64,000 bases of DNA from Frankia umida (GCF_023242945.1 NZ_JALKFT010000005.1:186001-250000), one strand, 5' to 3'; counted from the stretch's first letter, positions 1 through 9,141 are shown. Program-made: numbers and translations. Notes: a model not told the origin generated them from the letters alone.

Positions 1-1
1 C

Positions 2-664
2 GGGGTTGTCGATGACATCCGGGGCATCGTCGACGTCGCCCGGGAGCATCGGCTCTGGGTGCACGCCGACGGCGCGTACGGGCTGGCGGCGCTGGCCGCG
101 CCGTCCGCTCGGGTGCGCTTCGACGGCATCGCCGACGTCGACTCGTTCATCGTCGACCCGCACAAGTGGCTGTTCGCCCCGTTCGACGCCTGCGCCCTGC
201 TCTACCGCGACCCGGCGCAGGGGCTCGCCGCGCATGGTCCGCAACGCGCCGCCTACCTCGAGGTACTCGACTCCCACACCAACTGGAACCCGTCCGACTA
301 CGCGATAGGCCTGTCGCGACGGGCCCGCGGCCTGCCGTTCTGGTTCTCCCTGGCCACCCATGGCACCCAGGCGTACGCCGACGCGATCGAAGTGACCCTG
401 GCCACCACGCGGGCGGCCGCAGCGCAGATCACCGCGCGCCCCGAACTCGAACTCGTTCGGGAACCGGAACTGTCCGTCGTGGTCTTCCGCCGCCGGGGTT
501 GGACGGACACCGACTACCAGCAGTGGAGCAGCGGCCTGCTCCGCGCCGGCTTCGCCTTCGTCCCGCCCACCCGCGTGGCCGGCGAAGCCGTCGCCCGCTT
601 CGCCATCGTCAACCCCCGCACCACCCCTGACGACATCGGCGCCATCCTGTCCACGATGCTCTGA
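2..664 (+). CDS. PLP-dependent amino-acid decarboxylase, C-terminal part (5' end outside window)
   Basis: The reading frame is open from the first bases of the window and ends at the TGA at 662-664, so only the C-terminal ~220 residues are present. The sequence VDPHKWLFAPFD holds the Schiff-base lysine (AAG at 164-166) typical of group II pyridoxal-phosphate decarboxylases (aromatic-L-amino-acid/glutamate decarboxylase family); HADGAYG upstream is the conserved Asp/Ala segment that contacts the PLP ring. The C-terminal small domain follows (GLSRRARGLPFWFSL, then a VVFRRR strand). Substrate cannot be told from this part. It is followed by a hairpin that probably ends its transcript and faces a convergent gene. 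Confidence 0.85.
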   Translation, partial: GVVDDIRGIVDVAREHRLWVHADGAYGLAALAAPSARVRFDGIADVDSFIVDPHKWLFAPFDACALLYRDPAQGLAAHGPQRAAYLEVLDSHTNWNPSDYAIGLSRRARGLPFWFSLATHGTQAYADAIEVTLATTRAAAAQITARPELELVREPELSVVVFRRRGWTDTDYQQWSSGLLRAGFAFVPPTRVAGEAVARFAIVNPRTTPDDIGAILSTML

Positions 665-678
665 CCCGCCACGCGCTG

Positions 679-717
679 CGGGCGGCGCGGGGATGGGGTT
701 CATCCCGGCGCCGCCCG
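679..717. terminator. Hairpin between convergent genes
   Basis: Arms 679-695 and 701-717 pair over 17 bases with one mismatch around a five-base loop (GGGTT). No T run follows. It lies between the stop of the decarboxylase and the stop of the convergent reductase gene, so a terminator serving both directions is the simplest reading. Confidence 0.6.
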
Positions 718-768
718 AGCTGGCCACTGGTGGGCAGGGGTGACCACCAGCGGCGATGGATGGGGTGG

Positions 769-1410
769 TTAGTTGCCCACGGTGAAGCGGCGGTTGCGGT
801 TACGCGGGTGTTCGATCTCGTCGATCACCGCTACGGCGAAGTCCTCGGTGGAGATGCCGATCTGACCCTGGGCGTCGATGACCGGATGGTCGACACCGGT
901 GCGGTAGGCGCCTCGGCGCTGGCCGCTGCCGAAGTTCTGCGGCGGCGGGGCGATCGCGGCCCACCGGACGCCCCGGGCGCCGCGGTAGGTGTCGAGGGCG
1001 TCGACCTGGTCGAGCGCGTCCTTGCGCTCGGCGGCGGGGAAATCGGAGGTGTCGACGAGACGCTGCCCGTTCTCGTCCTCCAGCGTCCCCGCACTCGACA
1101 CGTGGACGACCAGCGGCGCCTGCTCACCCAGCCGTGGCAGCACATCGACGAGGGTGCGGGCCGCGTTCGCGTGCACCGGCCGGTCCACCCCACCGACGGC
1201 GACGACGACGGCGTCCGCCTCCTGGGCCAGCCGCTGCACGGTGTCCCGGGACGTCACGTCTCCCTCGACGGCGTTCGCCTTACGGGCGAGCTTCTTCACC
1301 CGGGAGGCGTCCACCTCGACCGCGGTGACCTCATGCCCACGCCTGATCGCCTCGTCGGTGATGCGACGCCCGATCTGCCCCGCGGCGCCAAAAACCACAA
1401 TCCTCGCCAT
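769..1410 (-). CDS. NAD(P)-binding Rossmann-fold reductase/epimerase-like protein
   Basis: 213 residues. The N-terminus MARIVVFGAAGQIGRRI carries the GxxGxxG dinucleotide-binding motif at residues 8-14, followed by a strand-helix pattern and VVVAVGGVDRP at the end of the fourth strand. There is no clear YxxxK, so it belongs with atypical SDR proteins (NAD(P)H-binding, YwnB/NmrA-like) rather than classical dehydrogenases. These are usually cytosolic, with roles in redox sensing or small-molecule reduction; the substrate is unknown. It is transcribed alone, convergent with the decarboxylase, and diverges from the TIR remnant. Confidence 0.8.
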   Translation of the reverse strand: MARIVVFGAAGQIGRRITDEAIRRGHEVTAVEVDASRVKKLARKANAVEGDVTSRDTVQRLAQEADAVVVAVGGVDRPVHANAARTLVDVLPRLGEQAPLVVHVSSAGTLEDENGQRLVDTSDFPAAERKDALDQVDALDTYRGARGVRWAAIAPPPQNFGSGQRRGAYRTGVDHPVIDAQGQIGISTEDFAVAVIDEIEHPRNRNRRFTVGN

Positions 1411-1705
1411 GCCATTGCCTCCGACTCACCGGCCGTGCAACTGATGGATAGTCTCGCGATCCGTTCGACGTGCTGGTGATGCTGGCGTTCTGGTGATGCT
1501 GGAAGGCGGTCGGCGCGCCATTGAGCCGACCGCCGTGGTCAGTAACTTCCATTACCTTCCGCGAAAACTATGCTCACGCTCCGCATCGCCCGGCAAGTTG
1601 ACGTCGCCTTTTGGTATGCCGCCGGCGCCGCCGTTCGCCCGGCGCGGGTGGGCGGCCGGGCTCTTCCCGGTGGATTCGTCCGCCGGTGGGCTGCGTCGTC
1701 CGGTG

Positions 1706-2149
1706 ATGGTGGAGACCGTCCGCGTGACGGTCGGGGGCGCCGTGGATGACGGCTACGAGTGGGACTTCTTCGTCTCCTACACGGCGATGGACCAGCCGTG
1801 GGCGGTCTGGGTGGTCTGGGTGGCCTGGGTGCTGGAAGAGGCCGGATTCCACCTTCTGGTGCAGGACTGGGACTTCCAGACGGGAACGAACTGGGTCGCG
1901 AAGATGGACGAGGGTGTTTCCCGCACCCGGCGGACCATCGCGGTGCTGTCCGAGCACCACGCCCGTTCGGTCTACGGGAAAGCCGAATGGCAGGCCGCAT
2001 GGGTGTCGGATCCGCTGGGTGCGGACCAGCGGCTGCTGGTGTTCCGGGTGAAGCGGTGTACAGCCCGAAGCATCCCACTGTGCGAACGATCCGCGGGAAT
2101 CTCGAAGCGGCGCACGACGAGCCCAACGAGTGATCTTGGACGGTGCTGA
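1706..2149 (+). pseudogene. TIR-domain gene remnant with internal deletion (TIR ... TPR tail)
   Basis: From ATG 1706 the frame gives a TIR-like domain: WDFFVSYTAMD (strand A), LEEAGFHLLVQDWDF, RTIAVLSEH, and SVYGKAEWQAAW, where E94 aligns with the NADase glutamate of TIR enzymes. The fold stops after RLLVFRV; the rest (CTARSIPLC...) is not TIR-like. In the +1 frame the same DNA (2060-2133) encodes SPKHPTVRTIRGNLEAA, which resembles the last tetratricopeptide repeat of actinobacterial TIR-NB-ARC-TPR proteins. I infer that the middle (ATPase and most TPRs) was deleted with a frameshift at the joint. A nine-base slip (VWV) also lengthens helix A. A short functional TIR protein cannot be excluded. 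GTG 1742 is an alternative start. Confidence 0.6.
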
Positions 2150-2181
2150 CCGGAGCACCATGCCCGCCGCTAGAAATGGAT

Positions 2182-2213
2182 CAGGCCCGAACCCACCGGT
2201 GGGTTCGGGCCTG
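2182..2213. terminator. Perfect 32-base palindrome beside tRNA-Ser
   Basis: A 16+16 base perfect inverted repeat (arm CAGGCCCGAACCCACC) without loop bases beyond the turn lies 27 bases beyond the 3' end of the tRNA gene. It is best placed to terminate the minus-strand tRNA transcript and could also end the plus-strand TIR remnant. No T tract is seen. Confidence 0.65.
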
Positions 2214-2240
2214 TAGCTGTGTCTTGCGACATGACAAGTG

Positions 2241-2327
2241 CGGTGGAGGTGGGATTTGAACCCACGGAGGGGTTGCCCCCTCACACGCTTTCGAGGCGTG
2301 CGCCCTCGGCCACTAGGCGACTCCACC
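2241..2327 (-). tRNA. tRNA-Ser (anticodon CGA)
   Basis: An 87-base class II tRNA folds on the minus strand. The acceptor arm is GGTGGAG paired with CTCCACC plus discriminator G. The anticodon loop CTCGAAA holds CGA, the long variable arm is GAGGGGGCAACCCCTC, and the T loop is GTTCAAATC. The long variable arm and discriminator G mark a serine tRNA reading UCG. CCA is not encoded. A palindrome lies downstream, and tadA, which modifies a different tRNA, is upstream. Confidence 0.95.
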
Positions 2328-2634
2328 GTAGGTGAGCCTACCGGACGCGCCGGGCATGTGGTTCGCCGGGTCCGGACCGGATGCCGCCAGCCCTCCACGG
2401 CCAGGCCGCGATCCGGGCCCACACCCGCCGCCGTGCTCGCGGCTCGGCTCCGGTTCGGAGCCTGCCGGGTACCCGCTTGGCGATGATGGTGACGGTATGT
2501 AACGAAAAACGGGGTGGCGCGTGGGGGTCGTGGGCTAAGGGGGTCGTCGCGGGGGTGATCGTGTCCGCGATGGACATCAGGCCCAGCGGCCGGCAATCGG
2601 GAGCCGATCATGAAAGTCGGCCTGATCCGCGAAA
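2328..2634. other. Intergenic region between tadA and tRNA-Ser
   Basis: About 307 bases with no convincing gene. Short ORFs here lack ribosome sites and typical codon use. It should contain the tRNA promoter on the minus strand, but I see only a weak TAGGCT box near the tRNA start. Confidence 0.5.
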
Positions 2635-3129
2635 TCACCTGGGGGTGGGGGTGGGGCGGGTGCTGGTGGTGCGGCGGGTGGTGAAGAAGGTGGTGAGGAG
2701 GGTGGTGCATTCGGGGGCGCGGATGGCGGGGATGACCTCGGGGCGGTGGTTGAGGCGGCGGTCACGGACGACGTCCCAGAGGGAGCCGACGGCGCCGGCC
2801 TTGTCGTCCACGGCGCCGTAGACGAGGCGGGCGATGCGGGCGAGGACCAGGGCGCCGGCGCACATGGTGCAGGGCTCGAGGGTGACGACGAGGGTGGTGC
2901 CGGTCAGGCGCCAGGAGCCCAGGGCCTGGGCGGCGGCGCGTAGGGCGATGACCTCGGCGTGGGCGGTGGGGTCGCCGTCGCGCTCGCGGGTGTTGTAGCC
3001 GGTGCCGATCACCGTGCCATCGGCGGCGAGGACGACCGCGCCGACCGGGACGTCGCCGGAGGCCAGAGCGAGACGCGCCTGGTCCAGCGCCAGGCCCATC
3101 GCCGCCTCGTGACTGAACGAGTCAGCCAC
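2635..3129 (-). CDS. tadA: tRNA adenosine(34) deaminase TadA
   Basis: 164 residues, normal for bacterial TadA. It converts A34 of tRNA-Arg(ACG) to inosine in the cytosol. The zinc site is visible as H57-A-E59 (ligand and proton shuttle) and PCTMC with C87 and C90. The motif PVGAVV precedes it and the substrate-binding ERDGDPTAHAE segment fits. The C-terminal tail after residue ~145 is Thr/Arg-rich (TTRRTTSTRPTPTPR) and looks non-conserved. The gene start overlaps the stop of the preceding associated-protein gene by eight bases, indicating translational coupling. Confidence 0.93.
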   Translation of the reverse strand: MADSFSHEAAMGLALDQARLALASGDVPVGAVVLAADGTVIGTGYNTRERDGDPTAHAEVIALRAAAQALGSWRLTGTTLVVTLEPCTMCAGALVLARIARLVYGAVDDKAGAVGSLWDVVRDRRLNHRPEVIPAIRAPECTTLLTTFFTTRRTTSTRPTPTPR

Positions 3130-3619
3130 GGGCGTCGTCGAAGATCTCCCCGGCGCCGGCGCGTTCGCTCAGGGCGCTGATCAGGTCGGCGGGGAGCATG
3201 CCTTCCTCGCCGATGAGTTCGAGCAGGTCCTCCTCGGAGGTACCCAGGTCGGCGAGGAGATCCAGGTCACCGACGGGGGAGGCCTGGAGCAGGACGGCGG
3301 AGTCGTCGTCGTCCTCGTCGTCCTCGGTGGACAGGCCGGCCATGGAGGGCAGCGCGTCGGAGAAGAGACGGCCGGCGAGGTCGGAGCTGACCAGGGCGCG
3401 GCGGTCGGAGAGGAAGACCGACGGGTCCAGCTGCTTGTCACCCAGGCGGACGATCGCGAGGTACTCGTCGTCCTCCTCGAGGAAGGCGACGACGGAGGCG
3501 TCACCGAGGTCGCGCATGGCGTCGGTGAGGGCGTCGAGGTCGTCGAGGTCCGCGGGGTCGAGTTCGTGCACGGACCAGTGGCCGTGCTCCCGAGCGATCG
3601 CGATTGCCTTCGTGGTCAC
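3122..3619 (-). CDS. tRNA adenosine deaminase-associated protein
   Basis: 165 residues, acidic, with DLDDLDALTDAMRDLGD near the N-terminus and a run of Asp/Glu around residues 98-106 (STEDDEDDDDS). It matches the family found directly upstream of tadA in actinobacteria (TIGR03941), of unknown biochemical role and named for that context. It overlaps tadA by eight bases, so the two are co-translated. No catalytic motif is visible; an accessory or stabilising role for TadA is inference from synteny. Confidence 0.85.
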   Translation of the reverse strand: MTTKAIAIAREHGHWSVHELDPADLDDLDALTDAMRDLGDASVVAFLEEDDEYLAIVRLGDKQLDPSVFLSDRRALVSSDLAGRLFSDALPSMAGLSTEDDEDDDDSAVLLQASPVGDLDLLADLGTSEEDLLELIGEEGMLPADLISALSERAGAGEIFDDARG

Positions 3620-4177
3620 GGTGTGCCCTCACGTCCCTTCTGCGACCGGTCGGTGCTCGACCGGTCCGAACTCCCGCCCGACGGGGAGACCCGTAGGTCC
3701 GACGGCCGGCTGGTCCGGTGACCGGCTGGTCCGCTGGTCTGGTGGACCGGTCACTGGGCCGGTGCCCCGAAGCGCCGATCGGCGAACCTCGAAGTTCCCG
3801 GGCACCCGCGACAGCGAGCTCCAGGTCGTCAAACCGCAGGTCAGCATGGCCGCCGGTAGTTAACCGACCTGTCCCACCATGCACTACCTGTGATTCTCAC
3901 TCCAGAAGCCGGATCCCGGTGGCCCGGTTCACCCCAATGGGTGAGTTCTACCGTGCCAGTCGGGTGACAGCTACACCAAGGTCCCATGGGCACATCCGGG
4001 TAGTCCGCGCGTAACGGACCGAACAAGTCCGTCCGTGCGGGGTGGGGTGTCGAACGGCGGCTCACGGTAGCCGCTCGCAGTGTGCGCACAGCGCACAGCG
4101 GATGCCGGGGAGATACCGGAACGGATCCGGGGGCGGCGTCCGGTGCCGGCTGTCGCCGTGGCACTGTAGAAAGCGCG
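3620..4177. other. Intergenic region between divergent tadA-associated gene and murT
   Basis: 558 bases separating two divergent operons. Around 3650-3770 it is built of repeated GACCGG/CCGGCTGGTCCG elements, including two close copies of CCGGCTGGTCC, which could form hairpins. Promoters for both directions must lie here, but none is clear enough to place. No ORF has good codon use with a ribosome site. Confidence 0.5.
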
Positions 4178-5428
4178 ATGACGACATCATTTCCGCGTAG
4201 GTTCACCGCCCGGACGCAGGCCGCCCTTGCCCTGGAGCGACTCGCCGCCGAGGCGTCCCGTCGGCTTGGCCGTGGTTCCGGGGAGATGATCGGCGGGAAA
4301 CTGGCCCTTCGGGTGTCCCCGGGGGCCCTCGCCGAGGTCGGCTCCCGGCGTCCCACCGCCTGCGTGTCGGGCACGAACGGCAAGACGACGACGACCCGGC
4401 TGCTCGCGCGGGCGCTGGGCACCCTGGGGCCGGTCAAGTCGAACAGCGGCGGGGCGAACATGGCCCCGGGGGTGTTCGCCGCCCTGTCGAAGCCGCCGTT
4501 CGACGCGGCGGCGGCCCTCGAGGTCGACGAGATCTGGCTGCCGAAGGTCACCCGGGAGATCGGGCCGCGGGTCGTGCTGCTGCTCAACATCAGCCGCGAC
4601 CAGCTGGACCGGTCCAACGAGACCCGGCGGATCGCCGCGATGTGGCGTGAACTCGGCGCCGAACTGCCCGACACGACCGTCGTCGCCAATGTGGACGATC
4701 CCCTCGTCGCGTGGGCGGCGGCCGGCTGGTCACGGCAGGTGTGGGTGTCGGCGGGGCAGAACTGGACGGCGGACGCGATGGTCTGCCCACAGTGCGCCCG
4801 GCTGCTGCACCGCAACGCCAACGGCTGGTGGTCCGAATGCGGGCTGGCCCGGCCGGAGCCGATCGTCTCGGTGATCGGGCCGCGGGAGCTGCGCTGGTAC
4901 GGCCGCACTGTCCCCGCCCGCCTCGACCTGCCCGGACGGGTGAACCTCGGCAACGCGGCGATGGCCGCCGCCGCCGCCCGCGAGTTCGGCGTGGAGGTCG
5001 AGGCGGCGCTGGCCGCGATGACCGGCCTGGGTGACGTCCAGGGCCGTTATCAGGAGGTCTTCCTCGGCGAACAGGGCCGGCGCGGGCGGCTGCTGCTCGC
5101 GAAGAACCCCGCCGGCTGGGTGGAGATGATGGAACTGCTCGCCGACGCCCCGCCGCGTCCCGTCGTCATCGACTTCAACTCGCAGACCGCCGACGGCCGA
5201 GACCCCTCGTGGATCTGGGACGTCCCGCTCGAACGGCTCGCCGGCCGGCAGGTGCTCGTCACCGGGGAGCGCAAGGAGGACATGAGCGTGCGCCTGGCCT
5301 ACGCGGAGGTGCCGCACAGCGTGCACCGCAGCGCTGAGGACGCAGCCCAGGCGGCCAACGAGAAGGTCGTCGACGTGGTCGCCAACTACACCGCCTTCCG
5401 CGACCTGCTCGTGCGGTGCACCCGATGA
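4178..5428 (+). CDS. murT: Lipid II isoglutaminyl synthase, Mur-ligase-like subunit MurT
   Basis: 416 residues from ATG 4178; longer upstream starts lack conservation. MurT activates the alpha-carboxyl of D-Glu in lipid II with ATP for amidation to D-isoglutamine, at the inner face of the membrane, using ammonia from GatD. The ATP loop GTNGKTTTTR lies near residue 70, followed by the central-domain LNISRDQLDR. MVCPQCARLL...SECG is a zinc-ribbon-like insert typical of MurT, here with three cysteines visible instead of four. The C-terminal DUF1727 part includes NPAGWVEMMELL and VIDFNSQTADGRD, where the Asp-containing segment supports the GatD contact. The stop overlaps the gatD start (ATGA). 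Confidence 0.93.
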   Translation: MTTSFPRRFTARTQAALALERLAAEASRRLGRGSGEMIGGKLALRVSPGALAEVGSRRPTACVSGTNGKTTTTRLLARALGTLGPVKSNSGGANMAPGVFAALSKPPFDAAAALEVDEIWLPKVTREIGPRVVLLLNISRDQLDRSNETRRIAAMWRELGAELPDTTVVANVDDPLVAWAAAGWSRQVWVSAGQNWTADAMVCPQCARLLHRNANGWWSECGLARPEPIVSVIGPRELRWYGRTVPARLDLPGRVNLGNAAMAAAAAREFGVEVEAALAAMTGLGDVQGRYQEVFLGEQGRRGRLLLAKNPAGWVEMMELLADAPPRPVVIDFNSQTADGRDPSWIWDVPLERLAGRQVLVTGERKEDMSVRLAYAEVPHSVHRSAEDAAQAANEKVVDVVANYTAFRDLLVRCTR

Positions 5429-6264
5429 GCCGCCGCGGCGTCTCGACGACCCGGATCGCGCTGATCTACCCGGAGCTGCTCGGCACCTACGGCGACGGCG
5501 GCAACGCGATCGTGTTGGAACGGCGGCTGCGCTGGCGTGGCCTGCCGGTCGAACGGGTCGATGTCCCCGCCGGTTCGCCGGTGCCCGAAGGGTGCGACAT
5601 CTACCTGCTCGGCGGCGGTGAGGACGCCCCGCAGGTGCTCGCGGCCGACGGTATCCGGCAGAACCGGGCGATCCCCCGGGCGGTGCACGGCGGTGCGGCG
5701 GTGCTCGCGGTCTGCGCCGGCTACCAGGTGATCGGTCAGAGCTTCCCGTCCGGCGGGGAGATCCACGAGGGGCTGGGTCTGGTCGGGATCGAGACCCGCC
5801 GTTCCTTCGCCGGTCCGGACGCCCCCCCGCCGGGGCGCGCCGTCGGCGACATCGTCGTCGAACCCGACCCCCGCCTCGGCCTGCCCACCCTCTTCGGCTA
5901 CGAGAACCACGCCGGACGGACCAGGCGCCTGCCCGGCTGCCAGGGATTCCCCCTCGGGACGGTCCGCCGCGGCATCGGCGACGGCTCCGGCGGTGCTGGT
6001 GCCGCCGGAGCTGCCGGTGGTGGCGCGGGCGGGCGTGCCGGTGGGACGGCTGGGCCGGATGACGGCTCGTCCTCGGCGGGGACCGACGGGATCGTGGACG
6101 GGCGGGTGCTGGGCACCTACCTGCACGGGCCGGTGCTGGCGCAGAATCCGGCGCTGGCGGACCTGCTGCTGACCTGGGTACATGGCACGCTGCCGCCGCT
6201 GTCCGGACCGCCGGAAACCGTTGCACTGCGGGAGGCCCGGCACCGCGCGCTCACCGCCGGCTGA
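5425..6264 (+). CDS. gatD: Lipid II isoglutaminyl synthase, glutamine amidotransferase subunit GatD
   Basis: 279 residues from ATG 5425, which overlaps the murT stop as ATGA; the upstream GTG is less likely. GatD hydrolyses glutamine and channels ammonia to MurT to amidate D-Glu in the peptidoglycan stem. It is a class I (CobB/CobQ-like) amidotransferase: nucleophile C97 in AVCAGYQVIG, substrate-binding YGDGGN near residue 22, and catalytic His in TYLHGPVL near the C-terminus. Between about residues 187 and 220 there is a Gly/Ala-rich insert (GGAGAAGAAGGGAGG...) not typical of the family, probably a surface loop. Confidence 0.92.
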   Translation: MSRRGVSTTRIALIYPELLGTYGDGGNAIVLERRLRWRGLPVERVDVPAGSPVPEGCDIYLLGGGEDAPQVLAADGIRQNRAIPRAVHGGAAVLAVCAGYQVIGQSFPSGGEIHEGLGLVGIETRRSFAGPDAPPPGRAVGDIVVEPDPRLGLPTLFGYENHAGRTRRLPGCQGFPLGTVRRGIGDGSGGAGAAGAAGGGAGGRAGGTAGPDDGSSSAGTDGIVDGRVLGTYLHGPVLAQNPALADLLLTWVHGTLPPLSGPPETVALREARHRALTAG

Positions 6265-6338
6265 CCGCCCAACGGCACCTTCGTGGTGGTCGGGCCACGG
6301 TTGTCCGATCACACGTTTGCGGGGTTTCGACTGGGGCG

Positions 6339-7007
6339 GTGTGGTTCCGTGGGACCGTGGCAGCCAATCCCCTTGCCGGCTGGTGGGGCAAGAACAAACG
6401 AACCGGGTACATCGTCGCGGCGGTCGTCGTCGTGCTCTGGGTCTTCATCCAGCATGACAGCGGTCCGAAGACCAAGCGGGACGCGATACCGAAGGGCTAC
6501 GGTTCGTCCGGCCGGGAGCTGTATGTGCACGCTCCCGGCAGCCCCAAGAAGCCGATTCCGCTCGTGCTGATCCTTCACGACGACAACACCTCGGCCAAGA
6601 CCTTCGACCATGACAGCAAGGCCGGCTCCGTGGCCAACGAGAAGACCTTCGCCGTCGCCTACCCCGAAGCCGTCGGCGGTACCTGGCGCATCGACAGCCC
6701 CGACGGCCCCGACGCCCGCTACATCCGGGACGTCATCGACTACGTGTCGACGAAGAAGAGCAAGATCGATCCGAATCGGATCTACATCTGGGGCGTCGGT
6801 GAAGGCGCCCGGCTGGCCCTCACCGCCGTCTGCTCGGCAGGCACCCCCGCCTTCGCCGTCGTGGGCGTCGTGGGCCAGTTCACCCAGGAGCCCCAGTCGC
6901 CCTGTGCCGGCCGCGTCCCCGTCGAACGCGTCGCTGAGACGGACTGGGACAAAAAAGTCAGCGAGACCCTCTGGAAGGCCTCCTCAGGCCACCGCCTGCC
7001 CGCCTGA
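6339..7007 (+). CDS. Membrane-anchored PHB-depolymerase-like alpha/beta hydrolase lacking the serine nucleophile
   Basis: 222 residues. One N-terminal transmembrane segment (YIVAAVVVVLWVFI, residues ~24-37) is followed by a domain resembling LpqC/PHB depolymerase esterases: PLVLILHDDN (oxyanion strand), FAVAYPEAVGGTW, and DVIDYVSTKKSKIDPNRIYIWG, which is the usual lead into the nucleophile elbow. The elbow reads GVGEG instead of GxSxG, so the nucleophile is glycine, and the C-terminal part with the catalytic His is short or missing. It is likely non-catalytic, or a decayed gene that still has clean codon use. Start is GTG 6339; GTG 6357 is an alternative. Confidence 0.7.
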   Translation: MWFRGTVAANPLAGWWGKNKRTGYIVAAVVVVLWVFIQHDSGPKTKRDAIPKGYGSSGRELYVHAPGSPKKPIPLVLILHDDNTSAKTFDHDSKAGSVANEKTFAVAYPEAVGGTWRIDSPDGPDARYIRDVIDYVSTKKSKIDPNRIYIWGVGEGARLALTAVCSAGTPAFAVVGVVGQFTQEPQSPCAGRVPVERVAETDWDKKVSETLWKASSGHRLPA

Positions 7008-7767
<760 letters not shown>

Positions 7768-8859
7768 TCAGATCCGGCCCACGTAGTACGACGTGGTGTA
7801 GATCGACTGGAGCTTCACGACGTCGCCGGTGTGCGGGGCGACCCACATCTTGCCGTTGCCGGCGTAGATGCCGACGTGGTAGATGTTGCCGGGCGTACCC
7901 AGGAAGATCAGATCTCCGGGCTGCTTGTTGTACATGGAGATCCGGGTGGTGGCGGCGAACTGGGCGTCCGTCGTGCGCGGCAGGGTCTTGCCCAGCTGCC
8001 GGTAGACGTACTGGACGAGCCCGGAGCAGTCGAACGAGCTCGGGCCGTCGGCACCGTAGACGTAGGGCTTGCCGGCCTGCAGAGAGGCCAGGTAGACGGC
8101 CTTCTCACCGATGGAGTTCGCCGGGAGCGGGACGTCCACGTCGACGGAGACGTTGTCGATGATCGCACCGCGGGTGCGCGAGGCCGCCGCCGGGGCGGGC
8201 TGCGCGACCTGCAGGGTGGCGTCGTTCGACGAGTGCGCCGACTGGAGGGCGTCCGTCCCGTCGAAGATCGCGGTGACGTTCGTCGTGGTGAGCACCCGGG
8301 CCGTGTACGACGTGTAGCCCTGGTCGTTGGTGTACAGGTGCTTGAAGGTCGCCCAGCCGGTGGGCAGCTTGACCTGCACCTTGACGAGCTGGTTCGCCAG
8401 CGGCTCGTGGGTGGCCTCGTTGAACAGCGAGAAGCCGATGTCCACGGGCTCGTTCGGGGTGACCGTCACGTTCGGGTTGGTGACCCGCAGGCCGACCTGC
8501 ACCTTGCCCGCCAGGGGCGGTGCGTCGACGGTCGTGGTGGTCAGGGTGGTGCCGACGGAACCGTCGGAGCTGATCGCCGCAGCGGCGATGCTGCCGCCGA
8601 GGGCGGCTCGCGAGCCGATCTGCGCGGCGAGAGTGACCGGGGCGGTGTTCGTCGACTCGTCGCGCGCCTGGTCGGCGTGGACGTCGGTGGCACAGCCAGC
8701 CAGGGCCACTCCGGAGACCGCTACGGTCCCGGTGGTCATCGCGGCGAAGGCACGCGCCCGGCCCCGACTACGGGTGACCGGCGTGGGGGACGGGGCACGG
8801 TGACGGCCGCGACCCGCGACGCGTGAATCTTCGTCGAGCTGCACGCTTTGTGCGGACAA
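7768..8859 (-). CDS. Secreted NlpC/P60 peptidoglycan hydrolase (RpfA/RipA-like context)
   Basis: 363 residues. It starts with TTG 8859, eight bases after GGGAAGGAA; no better ATG exists. An N-terminal signal/anchor (AAMTTGTVAVSGVALAGC, near residue 55) is followed by an Ig-like or linker region (~100-220). The C-terminal NlpC/P60 domain (~245-363) has catalytic Cys in FDCSGLVQYVY, His in YHVGIYAG and the third polar residue in APHTGD. Such enzymes cleave D-Glu-mDAP bonds in the wall. The gene follows a cyclic-di-AMP riboswitch, so expression should respond to c-di-AMP, as is known for actinobacterial cell-wall hydrolases. Confidence 0.9.
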   Translation of the reverse strand: MSAQSVQLDEDSRVAGRGRHRAPSPTPVTRSRGRARAFAAMTTGTVAVSGVALAGCATDVHADQARDESTNTAPVTLAAQIGSRAALGGSIAAAAISSDGSVGTTLTTTTVDAPPLAGKVQVGLRVTNPNVTVTPNEPVDIGFSLFNEATHEPLANQLVKVQVKLPTGWATFKHLYTNDQGYTSYTARVLTTTNVTAIFDGTDALQSAHSSNDATLQVAQPAPAAASRTRGAIIDNVSVDVDVPLPANSIGEKAVYLASLQAGKPYVYGADGPSSFDCSGLVQYVYRQLGKTLPRTTDAQFAATTRISMYNKQPGDLIFLGTPGNIYHVGIYAGNGKMWVAPHTGDVVKLQSIYTTSYYVGRI

Positions 8860-8867
8860 CGATGTAT

Positions 8868-9080
8868 TCCTTCCCGTACGCCTGCGAAGTGAGCTGTCGG
8901 GTTCGGGCTGGGCTGCCCGGCCCGCGGCGTGACCTTCACGCTGCGGACTTCACCCCTAGGCCGGCACCGCGGTTCGGTGCTGGCCGGTGTGGAGGATGGG
9001 TCCCCCGCTCCTGCCCCAGATGACGACTCGGAGGGGACACCGGGGCCGGGGGCAGGATTCGGCGTTCGGCCCGGTGTTGT
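8868..9080 (-). promoter_or_regulatory. ydaO/yuaA-type cyclic-di-AMP riboswitch
   Basis: Read on the minus strand, the leader contains the class hallmarks in order: CGGGCCGAACGCCGAATCC, then GGAGCGGGGGACCC, then CCTAGGGGTGAAGTCCGC, and near the end CACTTCGCAGGCG followed by the ribosome site GGGAAGGAA of the NlpC/P60 gene. This matches the c-di-AMP aptamer that precedes resuscitation-factor and NlpC/P60 genes in actinobacteria, where ligand binding turns expression off. Limits are approximate. Confidence 0.85.
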
Positions 9081-9141
9081 CGTTTCGTCGGCGTGAGACT
9101 AGTCCACTCGGATGGTGCGGGTAAACACTAGCTCCTCCCAA

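Noticed and set aside
2241..2327. Integration site at tRNA-Ser
   Set aside because: No integrase gene and no second copy of the tRNA 3' end were seen in the window, although a decayed TIR gene lies next to it.
4730..6226. Minus-strand ORF of 498 residues across murT and gatD
   Set aside because: Antisense to two genes with diagnostic motifs; Arg/Pro-rich low-complexity translation.
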